Source of the DNA: Hyperoodon ampullatus
Taxonomy: Eukaryota; Chordata; Mammalia; Artiodactyla; Ziphiidae
DNA: 64,000 bases
Direction: 5' to 3'
Assembly (NCBI GenBank): GCA_949752795.1
Contig: OX457056.1
Span: 176,662,428-176,726,427, forward strand
Each line of letters opens with the position of its first letter. Position 1 is the stretch's first letter. Shown here one piece after another: positions 39,901 to 52,311 of the stretch. Under the pieces are notes generated by a model. It ran no database searches. It was not told the origin of the DNA and worked only from the letters and a program-made list of their open reading frames with translations. A program made the position numbers and the translations under genes.

Positions 39901-40485
39901 ATTATAACATATAACAGTCACATATGGAATGTAACGATAGATTCGCTGGTTATGTCATTATATGATAATAATTCGATTCAGTTGCAGAGGGCTCCCCCTG
40001 TGGGCTGGGTGGCAGCAAAAAGCCAGCAAACCATGGACAACATTTCGGTCAAACTGCCTTTCAAAGCTGTAAAAATGCTGTGGCTCTACTTCCCCTTGTC
40101 TCAAAAAAGAAATCATAAAAAACCCAACATTCCCCAATAAGGCGCCCCCTTGTATATCTATCAGCTCTTAACCTCTCAGCTCTGTCCCCAAACACCAGGA
40201 GCAGAGGGACCTGCGGTCACGTCTTCACTTTACATATGAGGTGCTGAGAGGACTAAGTGGTGGCATTTGCAGAACTAGAATTGATTCCTGGACCATCCTT
40301 TAACAAGAGGGAATTCGGGAGATACAGAGACAAAGGAGCCATTAATAGAAGCAACGTGGCACGTGGGATTTAGACTGAAATGTGGGTTTCGCTGCCATCA
40401 CCTACCACTGGGCCATGGGAAGCCCCGCACCCACTCTGAGCTTCAGTTTCCTCTTTTATAAATGATGATATCAATAACCACCATC

Positions 40486-40697
40486 GGGCTTCCCTGGTGG
40501 CACAGTGGTTGAGAGTCCGCCTGCCGATGCAGGGGACACGGGTTCGTGTCCCGGTCCAGGAAGATCCCACGTGCCGCGGAGCGGCTAGGCCCGTGAGCCA
40601 TGGCCGCTGAGCCTGCGCGTCCAGAGCCTGTGCTCCGCAACGGGAGAGGCCACAGCAGTGAGAGGCCGGCGTACCACAAAGAAAAAAATAATAATAA
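40486..40697 (+). mobile_element. CHR-type SINE
   Basis: A full-length young copy with the duplication aataaccaccatc at 40,473-40,485 and 40,698-40,710. The tail is an AATA-rich A-run. Confidence 0.93.
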
Positions 40698-40710
40698 AAT
40701 AACCACCATC

Positions 40711-40925
40711 ATTTATGGAAGCTACTCAGTGCCCAAAGATGATTCATCATTTCATATATATAAATCATTAATCCTTATCACAACTCCAAAAGGTAGATGT
40801 CATTACCCCCTTTTACACATACAGAATCTGAGGCTCTAAGAGGTTAAAAAAAAAGGCGTGCAGCATGTAAGTGACAAAGGTGGGATTTGAACATAGGTCT
40901 GCCCCATGTCCTTTCTGTTGCAGTG
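40711..40925 (-). repeat. MIR
   Basis: Antisense MIR directly after a CHR SINE: aatccttatcacaactccaa, cacatacagaatctgaggct and gtgacaaaggtgggatttga. Confidence 0.75.
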
Positions 40926-42604
40926 CACTGCCTCTCTCACAGAAGAGTCTAAGGATTTTATAAGGCAGTGCATGTTAAAAAAAAAAAAAAAAGCACTCAA
41001 TAAAGTCTAAAGGCATCAATCTTATTAATTATCACAGTATCAAAAGAATCAAGAGAACTGTGTCTGCCCTATTCAAAGAAAGAAAACAATCTCCATTCCT
41101 AAGTTTGTCAGCAGAACTTGCCTCTCTGAAAAATATTATCTCCCTGCTGGGATGAATAGTTCCATAAGAGGGCCGGAGTACTCAAGATGAAGAGTCAACT
41201 CAAGATGGTGCGTTTTGTGGGACTATTCCCTGGCTCCCTTCTCTCTGATACTTGAGTCAGGTGCAGATGCTCTAAAGCAAGGAGGTGTTCCATCCCCGTC
41301 TGCCCCAGAAGGCAGTCATCTGCAAACTAGAGATCTTGAAATCAGCCACGCAAATCCATCACCATTTTAATTATCCAAGTAAATAGAGCTCTTACCACCA
41401 TCTGCTAAGATTTCAACCAGTCGTGATCATTAAGCTCCCCCAGCAGTTCTTTCTGGGTGAGAACCATGGAGTCATTGCTAAAGGGCCACTTGGGCCGAAA
41501 TTTCCGCCTACAGGATGAAGGTGTCCCCAGCTGAAGCATGTGTCTCAGAGCTGTTTTTTCCCCTCTCTACACCTTGCTCATATTTTTCTGAAAGCCGTTC
41601 ATTTGCTCCTTCAAAGTAACTTCATCTTTGTTGTTCTTACTTCCTTTCTACCAACTCCAGGCAGTACTGATTAGTGAGAAATTTTCCTCCACAAGAACTG
41701 TCAGCTCAGAACTCAGCCCCACAGCAAAAAGTGAGGTGTAGATTCACTGTGGAACACGGGTGGGTGTGCAATCCTGGTGATTCGAATCACCAGAGATTTT
41801 AGAGACCAGACTAAATTGTAAATGCTTCTTAAGGCGGGGACTCTGTGCAGGTCTGTTTCTCTGGCTGATAACTGTGTAAATGAGTTGATTATGTTAGTGA
41901 AAGGCTCCCGTGGGTGACCTGAGTTAATTATGGCTTTCAGGGAAGATGGCAAAATCCTCACTAGCTACAAATCACCAATGGACCACAAGGCAGTATTGGG
42001 TATAACTGTACTTGCTTTCCTTGACAGTCAGTTGGTCCACCAACACCGCTACCTCTGTCATCACCGTTCCTCAGGATAGCATTTAAATGACAATAAAGTG
42101 ATTACTCTTCCCCTAGTACAGAATTAAGACCTGACACTCAAAATACTCCTTGGAGAAGGACGCACAGACATCACTGATGCAGGTAATGTCAAAGTTTGGG
42201 CATTTCTCTTTCACTAAAGAAAATTCAGTGATAATCAGGATCACCACAGACAGCAGCAACAAATTGCTAATTGCTAAATATATGATCGGGCTGACCGCTC
42301 CAAAAGGTGATGACATTTCAGAGGCAGAGAGACCTAAAAGTATATGGAGTACAGCGGATAGGCTGAGTAAGACCCTGAGCTTGAGACCCAGATATGACCA
42401 TGGAAGCATCAGTCAAACACAGAGGGCAGACCCTCCTCTATCAGTGACAGTGTACCAGGCACTTTATACACATTAGCTCATTTGTCCTCACCATGAGACC
42501 CTACAAGGTAGGTACTACTATGATCCCCTATATACATATAAAGTGCTGGTCAGTAAGATGGAAGCAGAAGTGTCCTTTGGGACTTCTGGGAAGTTTCCTT
42601 AAGG

Positions 42605-42787
42605 GAGGGGTCCCCAACTCCTGTACCAGTCCTCACCTGTTAGGAACCGGACTGCAGAGCAGGAGGTGAGTGGTGGGCGAGCAAGCGAAGCTTCATCTGC
42701 TGCTACCCATCCTCCCCCCAACCCTGTCCGTGGAAAAACTGTCTTCCACGAAACCAGTCCCTGGTGCCAAAAAGGTTGGGGACTGCT
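42605..42787 (+). mobile_element. Small hAT-like DNA transposon
   Basis: The terminal inverted repeats are visible: aggggtccccaac at the left and gttggggactgct at the right. The internal sequence (ttaggaaccggactgcagag; gtggaaaaactgtcttccac) is that of a common mammalian nonautonomous element. The exact family name is not given because I am unsure of it. Confidence 0.7.
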
Positions 42788-42974
42788 GCCTTAAGGGGAG
42801 AGGTACACTCTTGCATGTCTTCCTCATCCTGAAATATATGGTCCACAAAATAGAAAACCTCACTCTTGGAATGGAGCAGTAGAGCAGAGAAATGGAAGGT
42901 GCCTGGATCCCTGACAAACAGTGAGCTGCCATATCAGCCCAAACTGTCTACCTCCAAATTTATTGTACATGTGT

Positions 42975-43426
42975 GTGTATGGCTGTTAGCATAACTGAGG
43001 CAATCTTGGGCCCTTAAAGTTTCTCCTGTCCTTTTGCTGACCCTACCCAGGACTGTACTGTGCAGTAAGTCACTTCCCTGTCATCAAGGGCTTTGTATTG
43101 ATAGTTAATAGATATTGTTTAATAATCATTAGGACCAGGTGGCCTCTATGCTCTGTTAGTCCCCAAACAATGATGAAAACCTTCACTGACGTATTGTGCC
43201 CATGAGACTAGTTACTCATTCATGAATCTTGACTTAGAAATGCACGTCCTGTTTCCCAGCACCTATCCCAATACCCCTTTAACTATAAAATTGTCCCCAT
43301 GGCCCCTAGGCAGTGCAGGTGCAGCTGTGAATGCTTCCAGATCATTGTTCCCTACCCCATCCCACCCTGTGAGTAAATTACCCTATAATAAACTGATCCA
43401 TTGACTGTATGGAGCTGTTTGCCTCA
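42975..43426 (+). mobile_element. Possible LTR remnant
   Basis: Contains an LTR-like order of signals: ctataaaattgtccc (TATA-like), then ataataaactgatccattga (polyadenylation-like), ending gtttgcctca just before a run of 21 T. No family was recognised, and it could be chance. Confidence 0.35.
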
Positions 43427-43611
43427 TTTTTTTTTTTTTTTTTTTTTGGTCTCCAGATGCCTTCTCAATTCAGTGGGCACTTTTTGTTCCCTCTGACCTT
43501 CAATAATGTGAGTGAGAAATACAGATAATTCTATCTTATTTAAACCACTGTTATTTCTATTACATTAAAATTAATCCTAAATAATATCCTGATATGCCAA
43601 ACAACCGATAT

Positions 43612-44290
43612 TGAGGAAATTTCAGAAGGAAATTAATAAAACAATCCCATTTACAATCTCATCAAAACTAACAAAATAGCTGGGAATAAATCTAAATAAG
43701 GAGGTAAAAAACCTGTACTTGGAAACCTGTAAGACACTGATGCAAGAAATTGGAGACAACACAAATGGATGGAAAGATAGACCATGTTCATGGATTGGAA
43801 GAATTAACACTGTTAAAATGACTATACTACCCAAAGCAATCTACAGATTCAGTGCAAGCCCTACCAAAATACTAATGGCATTTTTCACAGAACTAGGACA
43901 ATTCTAAAATTTGTATGGAAACACAAAAGACCCTGAATAGCCAAAACAATCTTGAGAAAGAACAAAGGTGATTTCAAACTATAGTACAAAGCTACATCAT
44001 CAAAACTATATGGTACTGGCACAAAAACAGACACATAGGTCAATGGAACAGAACAGACAGCCCAGAAATGAACCCACACTTATATGGGCAGTTAATCTAT
44101 AATAAAGGAGGCAAGAATTTACAATGGAGAAAAGACAGCCTGTTCAATAAATGGGGAAACTGGACAACTACATGCAAAAGAATCAAACTGGACTACTTCC
44201 TCTCACCATATGCAAAATAAATTCAAAATGGATTAAAGACTTAAGTATAAGACCTGAAACCCAACACTTCTAGAAGAAAACATAGGCAGT
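43612..44290 (+). mobile_element. L1 ORF2 internal fragment
   Basis: About 680 bp matching the middle of L1 ORF2 in sense orientation. It includes the segments for [18 protein letters not shown], ggtactggcacaaaaacaga and caatggaacagaacagacag. Frames are broken and both ends are missing, so it is a dead fragment. Confidence 0.88.
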
Positions 44291-45949
44291 ACTCACTCTT
44301 GGAATGGAGTGATAGAGTAGAGAGACAGAAGGTGCCTGGATCCCTGACAAATGGTGAGCCCCTATATCACATATCTATATTTTCCAAATCTGGCGTGGAG
44401 GGGTGCAGTGAACTCAGATTACTTGGATATTTAAAGTTACATCCACCACGACTCAAGGTTTTATCATCTCTAGGCATCAATAATACCTTCAGCCACTCAG
44501 TTTTCTTCCTCAACCTTTCCTTGTTCACAGATTCAGGCCATCAAGGGCAGGGACTCGTTGCTGCGATGAGGACACTCTGTGATGGGGGTGAACAGGCAGG
44601 GGTGGAAGGCTGGAGTCCCTCACTTCCATGGAGCCGGTGCTTGGACAGGGCTGGGTCACCTGGCACACCTGCCTTCCACCCACAGCACAGAGGTAGTGTC
44701 CTGCCCATCCTTCGGGATGTGGTTATGACTGCAGGTCTCCTGACACCACTTTTGCTCAACTTCCAACTAAAATTGAAGTCATGGCAGGAGTCTGGAACCA
44801 GACCCAAAAAGGCTCTTTTTCAGCTCAGGTTTTTAGGCTTAGAGCTAGGTCAGCTGACGTGAGTGTACAGAGTGTCTGAACCCAAAGCTCCCAGAGGGAA
44901 AACCTTCTAACCTTCAAGTTTAAAAGCCTAGCTCCATACACTTGCTTCTTTTTGAGTGACCATAAAAAAGGACTCTGAATTTCTGAATATTTCATAAACA
45001 CTCTGAATTTCCATCTCTTCATGTATAAAGACACTACCCCTGCTCATTCTAACTGGTAAAGTAGTTATAAGAAATTGATTAAGGAATACAGAGGAAGGTG
45101 ACAACATCGTGTTGCATTTTGTACCCCAACTTTTAGCAAAGTGCCTGGGACATAGTTAATCATCTTAAATATCAGTGGAGGGAAGGCAAATGTAAGGAAT
45201 TATTTTTATTTGTTACTGCTCATGATGAGAAGATGGCCATAGGGACCAAAATAATAATAATAATAATCGCACGATTTCTTTGCATGAGAGTCAACCGTGG
45301 GTGGCAAATAACCTTGGAGCAAATTTAAATTCTAGTCCAGAGCAGAGTTAAAGGCTGGCATCTGTTCAGACACACTATAGTACAGGTCAGAGTCCATTAC
45401 AGAAAGTAGCTCTTTATAACCAAATGATTTCCCACCCGCAGCTACTGCCTGACTCTTTTCAAGCAATATATCTGATAGAATAAAATTCCAGTTTGGAAGA
45501 AAGGAAGGAAAAGAAGGGAAGGTGGGAGGGAGAGTGGGAGGGACTTGACTTCTAGTAAATTCATAAATCCCTTAGAGCTTATTAAAAGGAGATTTGACTT
45601 ACTACCTTTAAAAGATCACAGTCTATATTTTGAGAGTCAGAAGGCCTGTAAGATCAAATGGAGATAAGGGGACTTGGGGGAGAAAAAGAGATAAGAATAT
45701 TGTTTTGACAAAAAAAAAAAAAAGATGTCCTTGTTTTAATTCAGCAGTTTTTCAATTCAAGTATTAGCTGAGAATCCAGTGGGGTTGTCATCTCTTTTAC
45801 GTTTGTTCATTACATGCAGCACATTGCTCTGGGCACAGTGGGAAATTAAAAAAATGAATCTACCCCTCCTGCGTTGAGTAACTCCAGGCTGGAGGCAAGA
45901 TGTACATAAATAATTCCAATGTGAGGCAACCCAGGAGATGCTGGTCACA

Positions 45950-46460
45950 GAGGTGTGTCTAGACGCTTGGGATTGCAGAAGGCAAGAGACCTTTCAGTTG
46001 GGGATCAAGGTGGTCATGACAAAACCTTGAAAGAAGAGTGAGAAGTGAGAGGACAAGAGTTCCTGGCAGAGGGCACAGCCTGAGCAAAGGCCAGGTGCAT
46101 GGAAACACAGGCTTCCAGCAAAGACCCCAAAGTGGTTCTGTTTGCCAGGAGTACAGGACATGTGAAAAGGAGAAATGCAAAATAAGGCTGGAATGTTTGG
46201 TTTGGATGAAAGTAAGAAAGGCCTTAAATGACAGTGGAGTCCGAGCCAAAGGCAGAGCCAATAGGGCCGTGGAGGGCTTTGAGCAAGGAAGGTCAGGATC
46301 ACAGTCCTGCTTCCAGACCCTTGACCAGGCAGAGATGGACTGGAAGGAACGGCAGAAAGAGATGCAGGAGACAGGGAGGCTGATGAGGAGGCACCTGCAA
46401 GAATCCAGGGTGGGGAGCTGACTGCTGGTTCTTTGTGAGCAAGTGCTGGGTCTTGGGCAC
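45950..46460 (-). repeat. L2 fragment, antisense
   Basis: Contains gttcctggcagagggcacag, cctgagcaaaggccaggtgc and ggccgtggagggctttgagc, the reverse of L2. The 127-codon frame within it is not a gene. Confidence 0.65.
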
Positions 46461-47014
46461 CAAAATCAGCTGAATACGAGGCTTATTCAAAACCCCAACA
46501 AATGAGGAAGGTAAAGTGGTCAGCAGGAGACTGGACTGAGGGAGAGTGAGAAGGGTGCAAAGTCACAAGGTGAATAAGGTGAGCGCAGAAGAGGCCATGG
46601 GATGGAAGTTGCCCAGGAATTGATCGAGCAGTCTGCAAACACATTAGAAGGTCTGGCAAAGCTGGAGACTGTTGGGAAAGCAGAAAAGGTTACAGATTGA
46701 CCCTGACAGCATTCACCAGTCTGGAGCAAATTAAAAAGCAAATTGGAACTGGCTTAAATAAAAGGGAGTCCCATCGCTGCCACCTCCAATGTCTCCTTGG
46801 TCGTGGGGTCTACAGATGGCAGAGCAAGCAGGTACGTCAATCTGCACTTCATCAATGTGAATTTTCAATGGCATCATGTTGACAGCAGCAGCTGACACAT
46901 CACCTCCCTCGGCTGAACCATCCCTGAAGCCCTGGGAAGCCTCTTCCTAAAGCCCAGGCAAGGACAGGACCACCCCCTCAGCTGGAGAGGGTGGGGGACT
47001 TTAAAACATACTTT

Positions 47015-47165
47015 CACGTACATCATCTCACTTTATCCTCATCTTAGATGAGAGACACAAGGCAGGTATTGTTATCTTCATTGTACAAAGTCCAGAGAAA
47101 CTGAGGTCTGGACAAGTAAGGTGATTTGCCCAAGACCGTGTAGCTATGTAGTGGTGGAGCTTGAT
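47015..47165 (-). repeat. MIR fragment
   Basis: Antisense MIR: catctcactttatcctcatc, aagtccagagaaactgaggt and ggtgatttgcccaagaccgt. Confidence 0.75.
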
Positions 47166-47195
47166 GACTTACATAACCCACTGCCGCCTGAGAAA

Positions 47196-47255
47196 GGAAG
47201 CTGCCCGGGACACCCGGAAGCTGCCCAGGACACCCGGAAGCTGCCCAGGACACCA
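47196..47255. repeat. Three-unit 20-bp minisatellite
   Basis: Three head-to-tail copies of ggaagctgcccaggacaccc, the first with G for A at one position and the last ending A. A partial, diverged fourth copy may follow (ggcatctgccaggcc). Confidence 0.95.
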
Positions 47256-47439
47256 GGCATCTGCCAGGCCATGTGGACACTCACTCCCAGCTCCTTCACA
47301 GCCATGGTCAGCCCGGGGAGACTTTGCAAGTGGGGCACACTGGCAGGTGAGTAGGGCTGGTTTCAAAGAGAATGTTGAAAATGGCGAGGTGAACTGTTTT
47401 TCCTTCCTTGTTTCCTCCTCTTCATTCCTTCCCTCCTTC

Positions 47440-47950
47440 CCTTCCTTTCTTCCACAAGTGCCTGCCAAGGATCATGTGCCAGGCACTGTGCTAGACATTG
47501 GTGACCATCCACCCCTCTGAAGGTCTCTCATCCTCAGGAACCCCAGTTGCCATACCTGCTCACAAAGCCCCACACTGTCTTCCCAACTGAAATACACCAT
47601 CCACTTCCCAATCTCTTGAGACCCACAAGAGGTAGGAAACCCAAGTGGAGGCTATGACATTTGAGCTGGGCTGTAAAGTGTGAGTAGGAGATCATCTTTG
47701 GACATAAGCAAAGGCTTAGAGATGTCTCAGGGTACGGAATGATCTGGTAACAGGAATTCTATAGAGCATGAGGGAGGTGGTAGCATAAGGGGTACAGAGG
47801 AGTTACTGAAGATGAGGAGAGAGCAGGCCCTTGGAGGCCACCTGAGGAAGGGCTTTCACTCTGCGGGCCCTGGAAAGCCATCGGGGGCTTTAGGCAAAGG
47901 AGTGGTAAATCATTTCAGTGCTTGGAATGACAACTCAAGTAACTGGGAAT
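47440..47950 (-). repeat. L2 3' end, antisense
   Basis: Contains gtgccaggcactgtgctaga near its start and, later, ggaaagccatcgggggcttt and aggcaaaggagtggtaaatc. Confidence 0.6.
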
Positions 47951-48689
47951 AAAGAAGATCTTAGAGGGTCTTTATGCAGATATTCTGGGAAGAGTGGATG
48001 AGAACCTGGGCCATGGTGGGATAGTAGGAAAGGTGACACAGAGCCCTTATTAAGGACTTGTAGCAAAGCAGAAAATACGGGTCTTTGTAGATAATTAGAT
48101 GGGTATGGGGTAAGTTGGGAAGAAGAATCAAGGAAGATTCCATAGTGATGTCATTCATTGATATGGGATAGAAGAAGGGAAGAGAGATGGGAAGGGCTGA
48201 AGGCAGAGGGAGGGTAAATTCAGTTCAGGGCACGCTGAGTGCCAGGTGCCTGGGGGACACTTCCAGTAGCCCTGCAGAGGGATGCAAAGCCCAGTGTGTA
48301 GGGGGAGAACAGTGGAGCGTCAGAGGCTGCACAGCCAGGTGTCAAGTAGGTAGAGGACTGAAGAAAGACCGCCGCACGTGGCAAGTAGGAGGCTGGTCTT
48401 GGGTGGCCTTGGCAAGAGCATTTTCAGGAGTAAAAATGGGGTGGAAGGCAGGCTCAGGTGGGTTGAGAGTGGATGAGGACAAGGGCACAGAAGGACAGGT
48501 GCAGGTACAGGGGGCCTCCTGGGTCCTGCTCAGCCCTCTCTCCCAGGCAACTTCTCCCTGTTCAAAGCGGACAGTCATGCCCTTTGAGTTGCCTCCAGAA
48601 TGAAGGCCACTCGGGACCCCAGCACTCTCTAGACAGCTAACCGGGCATTCAAGGTCAGCCTAACAATCATCAGCTGATGCTCCACTGTG

Positions 48690-49100
48690 TGTCTCCAATC
48701 AGAGAAACACATCTGGGATTTCCCAGACAAGCCCTGTATTTTGCCATCTCTGCACTTTTGCTATCTCCATTCCTTCTGCCTAGAACACCTTTCCTTTACA
48801 TTTCCACTTGCAGAAATCCTGCCTAACCTTCCTGGCCCAAGTGCTACCTTCATCAAGAACCTTCCTCAATCCCCCAATCCAAATGAACTTCCCTGCAAAG
48901 CACAAGGCTATGCACACAACATAGTTGTGTGCAACACAACACAACACAACATAGTTGACCTTCTTCTTTGCTATCCACCTGTCCCACTGAAATACCTCCG
49001 GGCTGTGTTTCATTCTTCTTTCATGCCAACCAACCAACCTATCACAGTGATGGATCCATCCTGACCCCCCACCTGTGTGTCTGTCACTAATAAACTATAG
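48690..49100 (+). repeat. L2 fragment with a short ACAAC repeat
   Basis: Sense L2: ctatctccattccttctgcc, tagaacacctttcctttaca and cttcctggcccaagtgctac. A small CAACA tandem run lies at 48,931-48,950. Confidence 0.65.
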
Positions 49101-49329
49101 GTGGGCAGGCACGTCCAAGATTCTCTTCCCATACATGAGAATGTGAAATCAAAGTTGAGGCCCTGCAAATGGGCCAGAACTAGGTCATTTGGGGGATGTT
49201 CTCTCAGTATCCTCACTCAGGTCCTGCACCTCTTGAGTCATAGCATGAAGCCTCATCATTCTAGAACTCCTGTCTCCTACCCCAACACAGGTGGTCACGG
49301 TCCCTCCTCTTAGGAGCTCACTAATTTGT

Positions 49330-49770
49330 GTAGGAGTTAAGATCAACACACAGAGAAGGTCCTTTCCTTTCTCAGGGAGCATGTAAATTCTACATGAGTG
49401 GTTTGTAAGCTACACTACATAAGGCAACAGGATGAAGAGCTCACTTCAAGCTTGGGTGGTCATGGATGATTTTATGAAGGATGTTGGTGTCTATTCCATC
49501 TTGAAGGACTGGTAAAGGTTGTGGTCAGGGAAGAAGTGGAAGGTCCACCCAGATGAGATCAGGATAATAAAGTAGAAGCCAGAAGGCAGAACAGATCAGT
49601 TTGGCTGGAACAACCAATTTATGAGGGAAAATGAGGCATAAGGCTAGAAAGATAGGCCAGCTTGGGGCAGGCCTTGAATACCCAGTAATGGGGAGCCACT
49701 GAAGGCTTCTGAGTAAGAGGTCCTGGTGAAGTATCTTTTTAAAGATAGTTTAATAGGCTAGTCGTATAGA
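49330..49770 (-). repeat. L2 fragment, antisense
   Basis: Contains tatgaaggatgttggtgtct, ggggcaggccttgaataccc and ggggagccactgaaggcttc. Confidence 0.6.
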
Positions 49771-50669
49771 AGGTATATTGGCTTGAAGAAGATATGATAT
49801 TTTGAACAAACTTAAGATGTTCATTACAATAAAAATACCATAAGGTAATGGAAACAGAGTAGCCTAGAAGAAGTGAAATGAAAATGAGAAGACTTCAAAA
49901 TAAAAAATCTGCCAAAGGTTTGTGTTCCTTGGGGACCAGGTGTCCCCTACCACTGGTGCCCTTTTACCTGAAGGACCAGAAAGAGATGCAGACTCTCAAC
50001 TAAGCAAAGTCCTCTGCCAGGAGGTACCCAAAGCCCTGCTATGGTTTTATTGATGGAAAACCAGGCAGTGGGTAAGAAACGTTGCTCACTCTGGTCATTT
50101 TCATTCAGGGACTAGCCAAAGTCCTCTTCTTATCTTCAGCCAATGTATTTTATTCAATGTGAAAGTCACTAAATTAATTTTTTAACATGATAAGAGTAGC
50201 AATTGTCAATTTTAGAAGCACATATGCGAATTTCCCTGCACAGGAGAGAGCATGAATCCCATTAGTTAAAAATAGCAGTTGTGCTCACTTTCCCCCACAT
50301 GCTAATTTTAATAAACTTACTCTAAAATTAGCCTGCCACTATGAGGATAGCTGCTCATCAAAAATGTTCCCAGGAAGCACTAAGCTTGCCTCGCAAGAGT
50401 TCAAGCACTCCTAGGAAACTCTGAACAATGCAGAGCTCTAAGCAGAACTTGTCCTCTTCTCACCAGACTCAGTCACCCCCAACCCTCTGTCAGACCCATC
50501 ACCACCACTCTCTAGCCACACTTCGAGGGTCATCTTGGACTCATGCTATTGCATCTTCCTGATCCAATTGGCTATGAAGTCCTGTATGGGTCTTCCTTTA
50601 AAATCTGTCTCATAGCCATCCCTTTTTCTCTCTCTCCACTGATGCCATAACTCCTTATTACTTCATTTA

Positions 50670-50960
50670 TTCAAATATTCAAGCATTCACATATTCTACA
50701 CTCACTGAGTACCTACAAAGGGCAAGGTACAGTGAAAAGTGTTAAGGTCACAAATTAATAACATATGGTCCCTACCCTCAAGGAGTTCAAGATCTTCTGG
50801 GCCCAGTGGAGAGAGAGACAAGTCAAGGGTTTATCAAAGAACCATATGATAAGTGGTATGGCCTAGGTGCAAAAGAGGTAATTGGGAATATTGATGGTGA
50901 CAGAAAAGACTAGATTACTGGTAGCTCATCTTCACTTGTCTTTCCCTGATTCCTGGGAGA
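50670..50960 (-). repeat. L2 fragment, antisense
   Basis: Contains attcacatattctacactca, ctgagtacctacaaagggca, ccctaccctcaaggagttca and tgataagtggtatggcctag. Confidence 0.6.
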
Positions 50961-51119
50961 GCTACCAAATTTGTCTTTATATTCCCGCTGCCTGGCACAG
51001 TGCCTTGTGAATGACAAAGGCTCGGTGATTACTGAGTTCAGTGGAAATGAATCTTTCCCAAGTATTTTCATCAACTTACACTCTAGCTAAAAAAGCTTTC
51101 AGAGGCTATTACCAGCTAC

Positions 51120-51430
51120 ATTAGAGTACACCCTTCTGTCTTGCTTTTGAAGTTGTTCACCATCTGGTCTACCCTGGCTATCCAACCTCCATTTCTGCTA
51201 TACCTCAACCCACTAGTTTCAGGCTTTATCTGGAGCATTTCCTCAAAGGCCAACCCAACCACCAGTCCAGTGCTCAGGCCTGCTTCCTGTCACCACCACC
51301 ATGCCCTCTTCAGCCAAAGCGGAGGGACTCAGTTCAAGTTCTACTTCTTCTAAGAAGCTTTTCCCCACTTCCTCAGCTTCACCAACTGCCTATATGTATA
51401 TATATCTAAGATATATTGTTCAGTATTTTG
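51120..51430 (+). repeat. L2 fragment, sense
   Basis: Contains ctctagctaaaaaagctttc upstream and ttctacttcttctaagaagc, typical of degenerate L2. Confidence 0.5.
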
Positions 51431-51558
51431 CACTGTTTTTTCATTTAATATTATGAATGTGAATAATACTTTGAAATATTAAATGGTACTCTATTTACCT
51501 TGCCTCAAATTCCTATAACTCCTACCCTGTTTCTCTCCACATATCCCTCTCCCTTTTA

Positions 51559-51894
51559 TTATTTATTTACTTATTTATTTATTTTAAAAAAATTATTTAT
51601 TTTACTTTTGGCTGCGTTGGGCCTTCGTTGCTGCGCGCGGGCTTTCTCTAGTTGCAGAGAGTGGGGCTACCCTTCACTGCAGTGTGCAGGCTTCTCATTG
51701 CAGTGGCTTCTCTTGTTGCAGAGCACAGGCTCTAGGCACACGGGCTTCAGTAGTTGTGGCACGCAGACTCAGCAGTTGTGGCTCGCAGGCTTAGTTGCTC
51801 CATGGCATATGGGATCTTCCCGGACCAGGGCTCGAACCCGTGTCCCCTGCATTGGCAGGTGGATTCTTAAGCACTGCTCCACCAGGGAAGCCCC
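51559..51894 (-). mobile_element. CHR-type SINE, long subfamily
   Basis: A reverse-oriented copy of about 335 bp, longer than the others. It has a T/A-rich start (TTTA repeats) and an extra segment containing ggctgcgttgggccttcgtt before the shared tRNA-like end (gatcttcccggaccaggg, ccaccagggaagcccc). The duplication is ccctctccctttta at 51,545-51,558 and 51,895-51,908. Confidence 0.88.
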
Positions 51895-52311
51895 CCCTCT
51901 CCCTTTTAAAAGCCAGACATTTTGCCTTCTCCAAGGAAGAGAGTGCTCAGCAGAACACTGGTAGCAAAGTGACTGGCTTTTCAGTTTTGAAGGCCTTGTC
52001 CTTCACCAGAAGATACCAGAGCAAAGAAGAGTCTCCCCATAACTCCCTCCCCCATGACTCTCCAAAAGACTAGAAAAGATCTCCAAATTTGAGGAAAAGG
52101 CAGACAGAGTGCAAGGAAAGAGAGCCTGGTTATCATTGAATGTCTAAGAATGAACACTAATCAGCCTGGTGTCAGGAGAGTGGAGTAAGGACTGTGGGAC
52201 TGAGATGTAGGGGCCGTGGCTAGTTGTGACGGAAACCTGATGAGTTGGGGAATCAGAGAGGTAAAGAGTAAAGCTCTCTATAGCGATGACTGTCTTCAAT
52301 GTCCATTCCGC

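Noticed and set aside
44299..44862. 187-codon plus-strand open frame
   Set aside because: It starts inside a repeat-derived block shared with 42,863. No domain is recognised, and composition changes along its length. Treated as chance.
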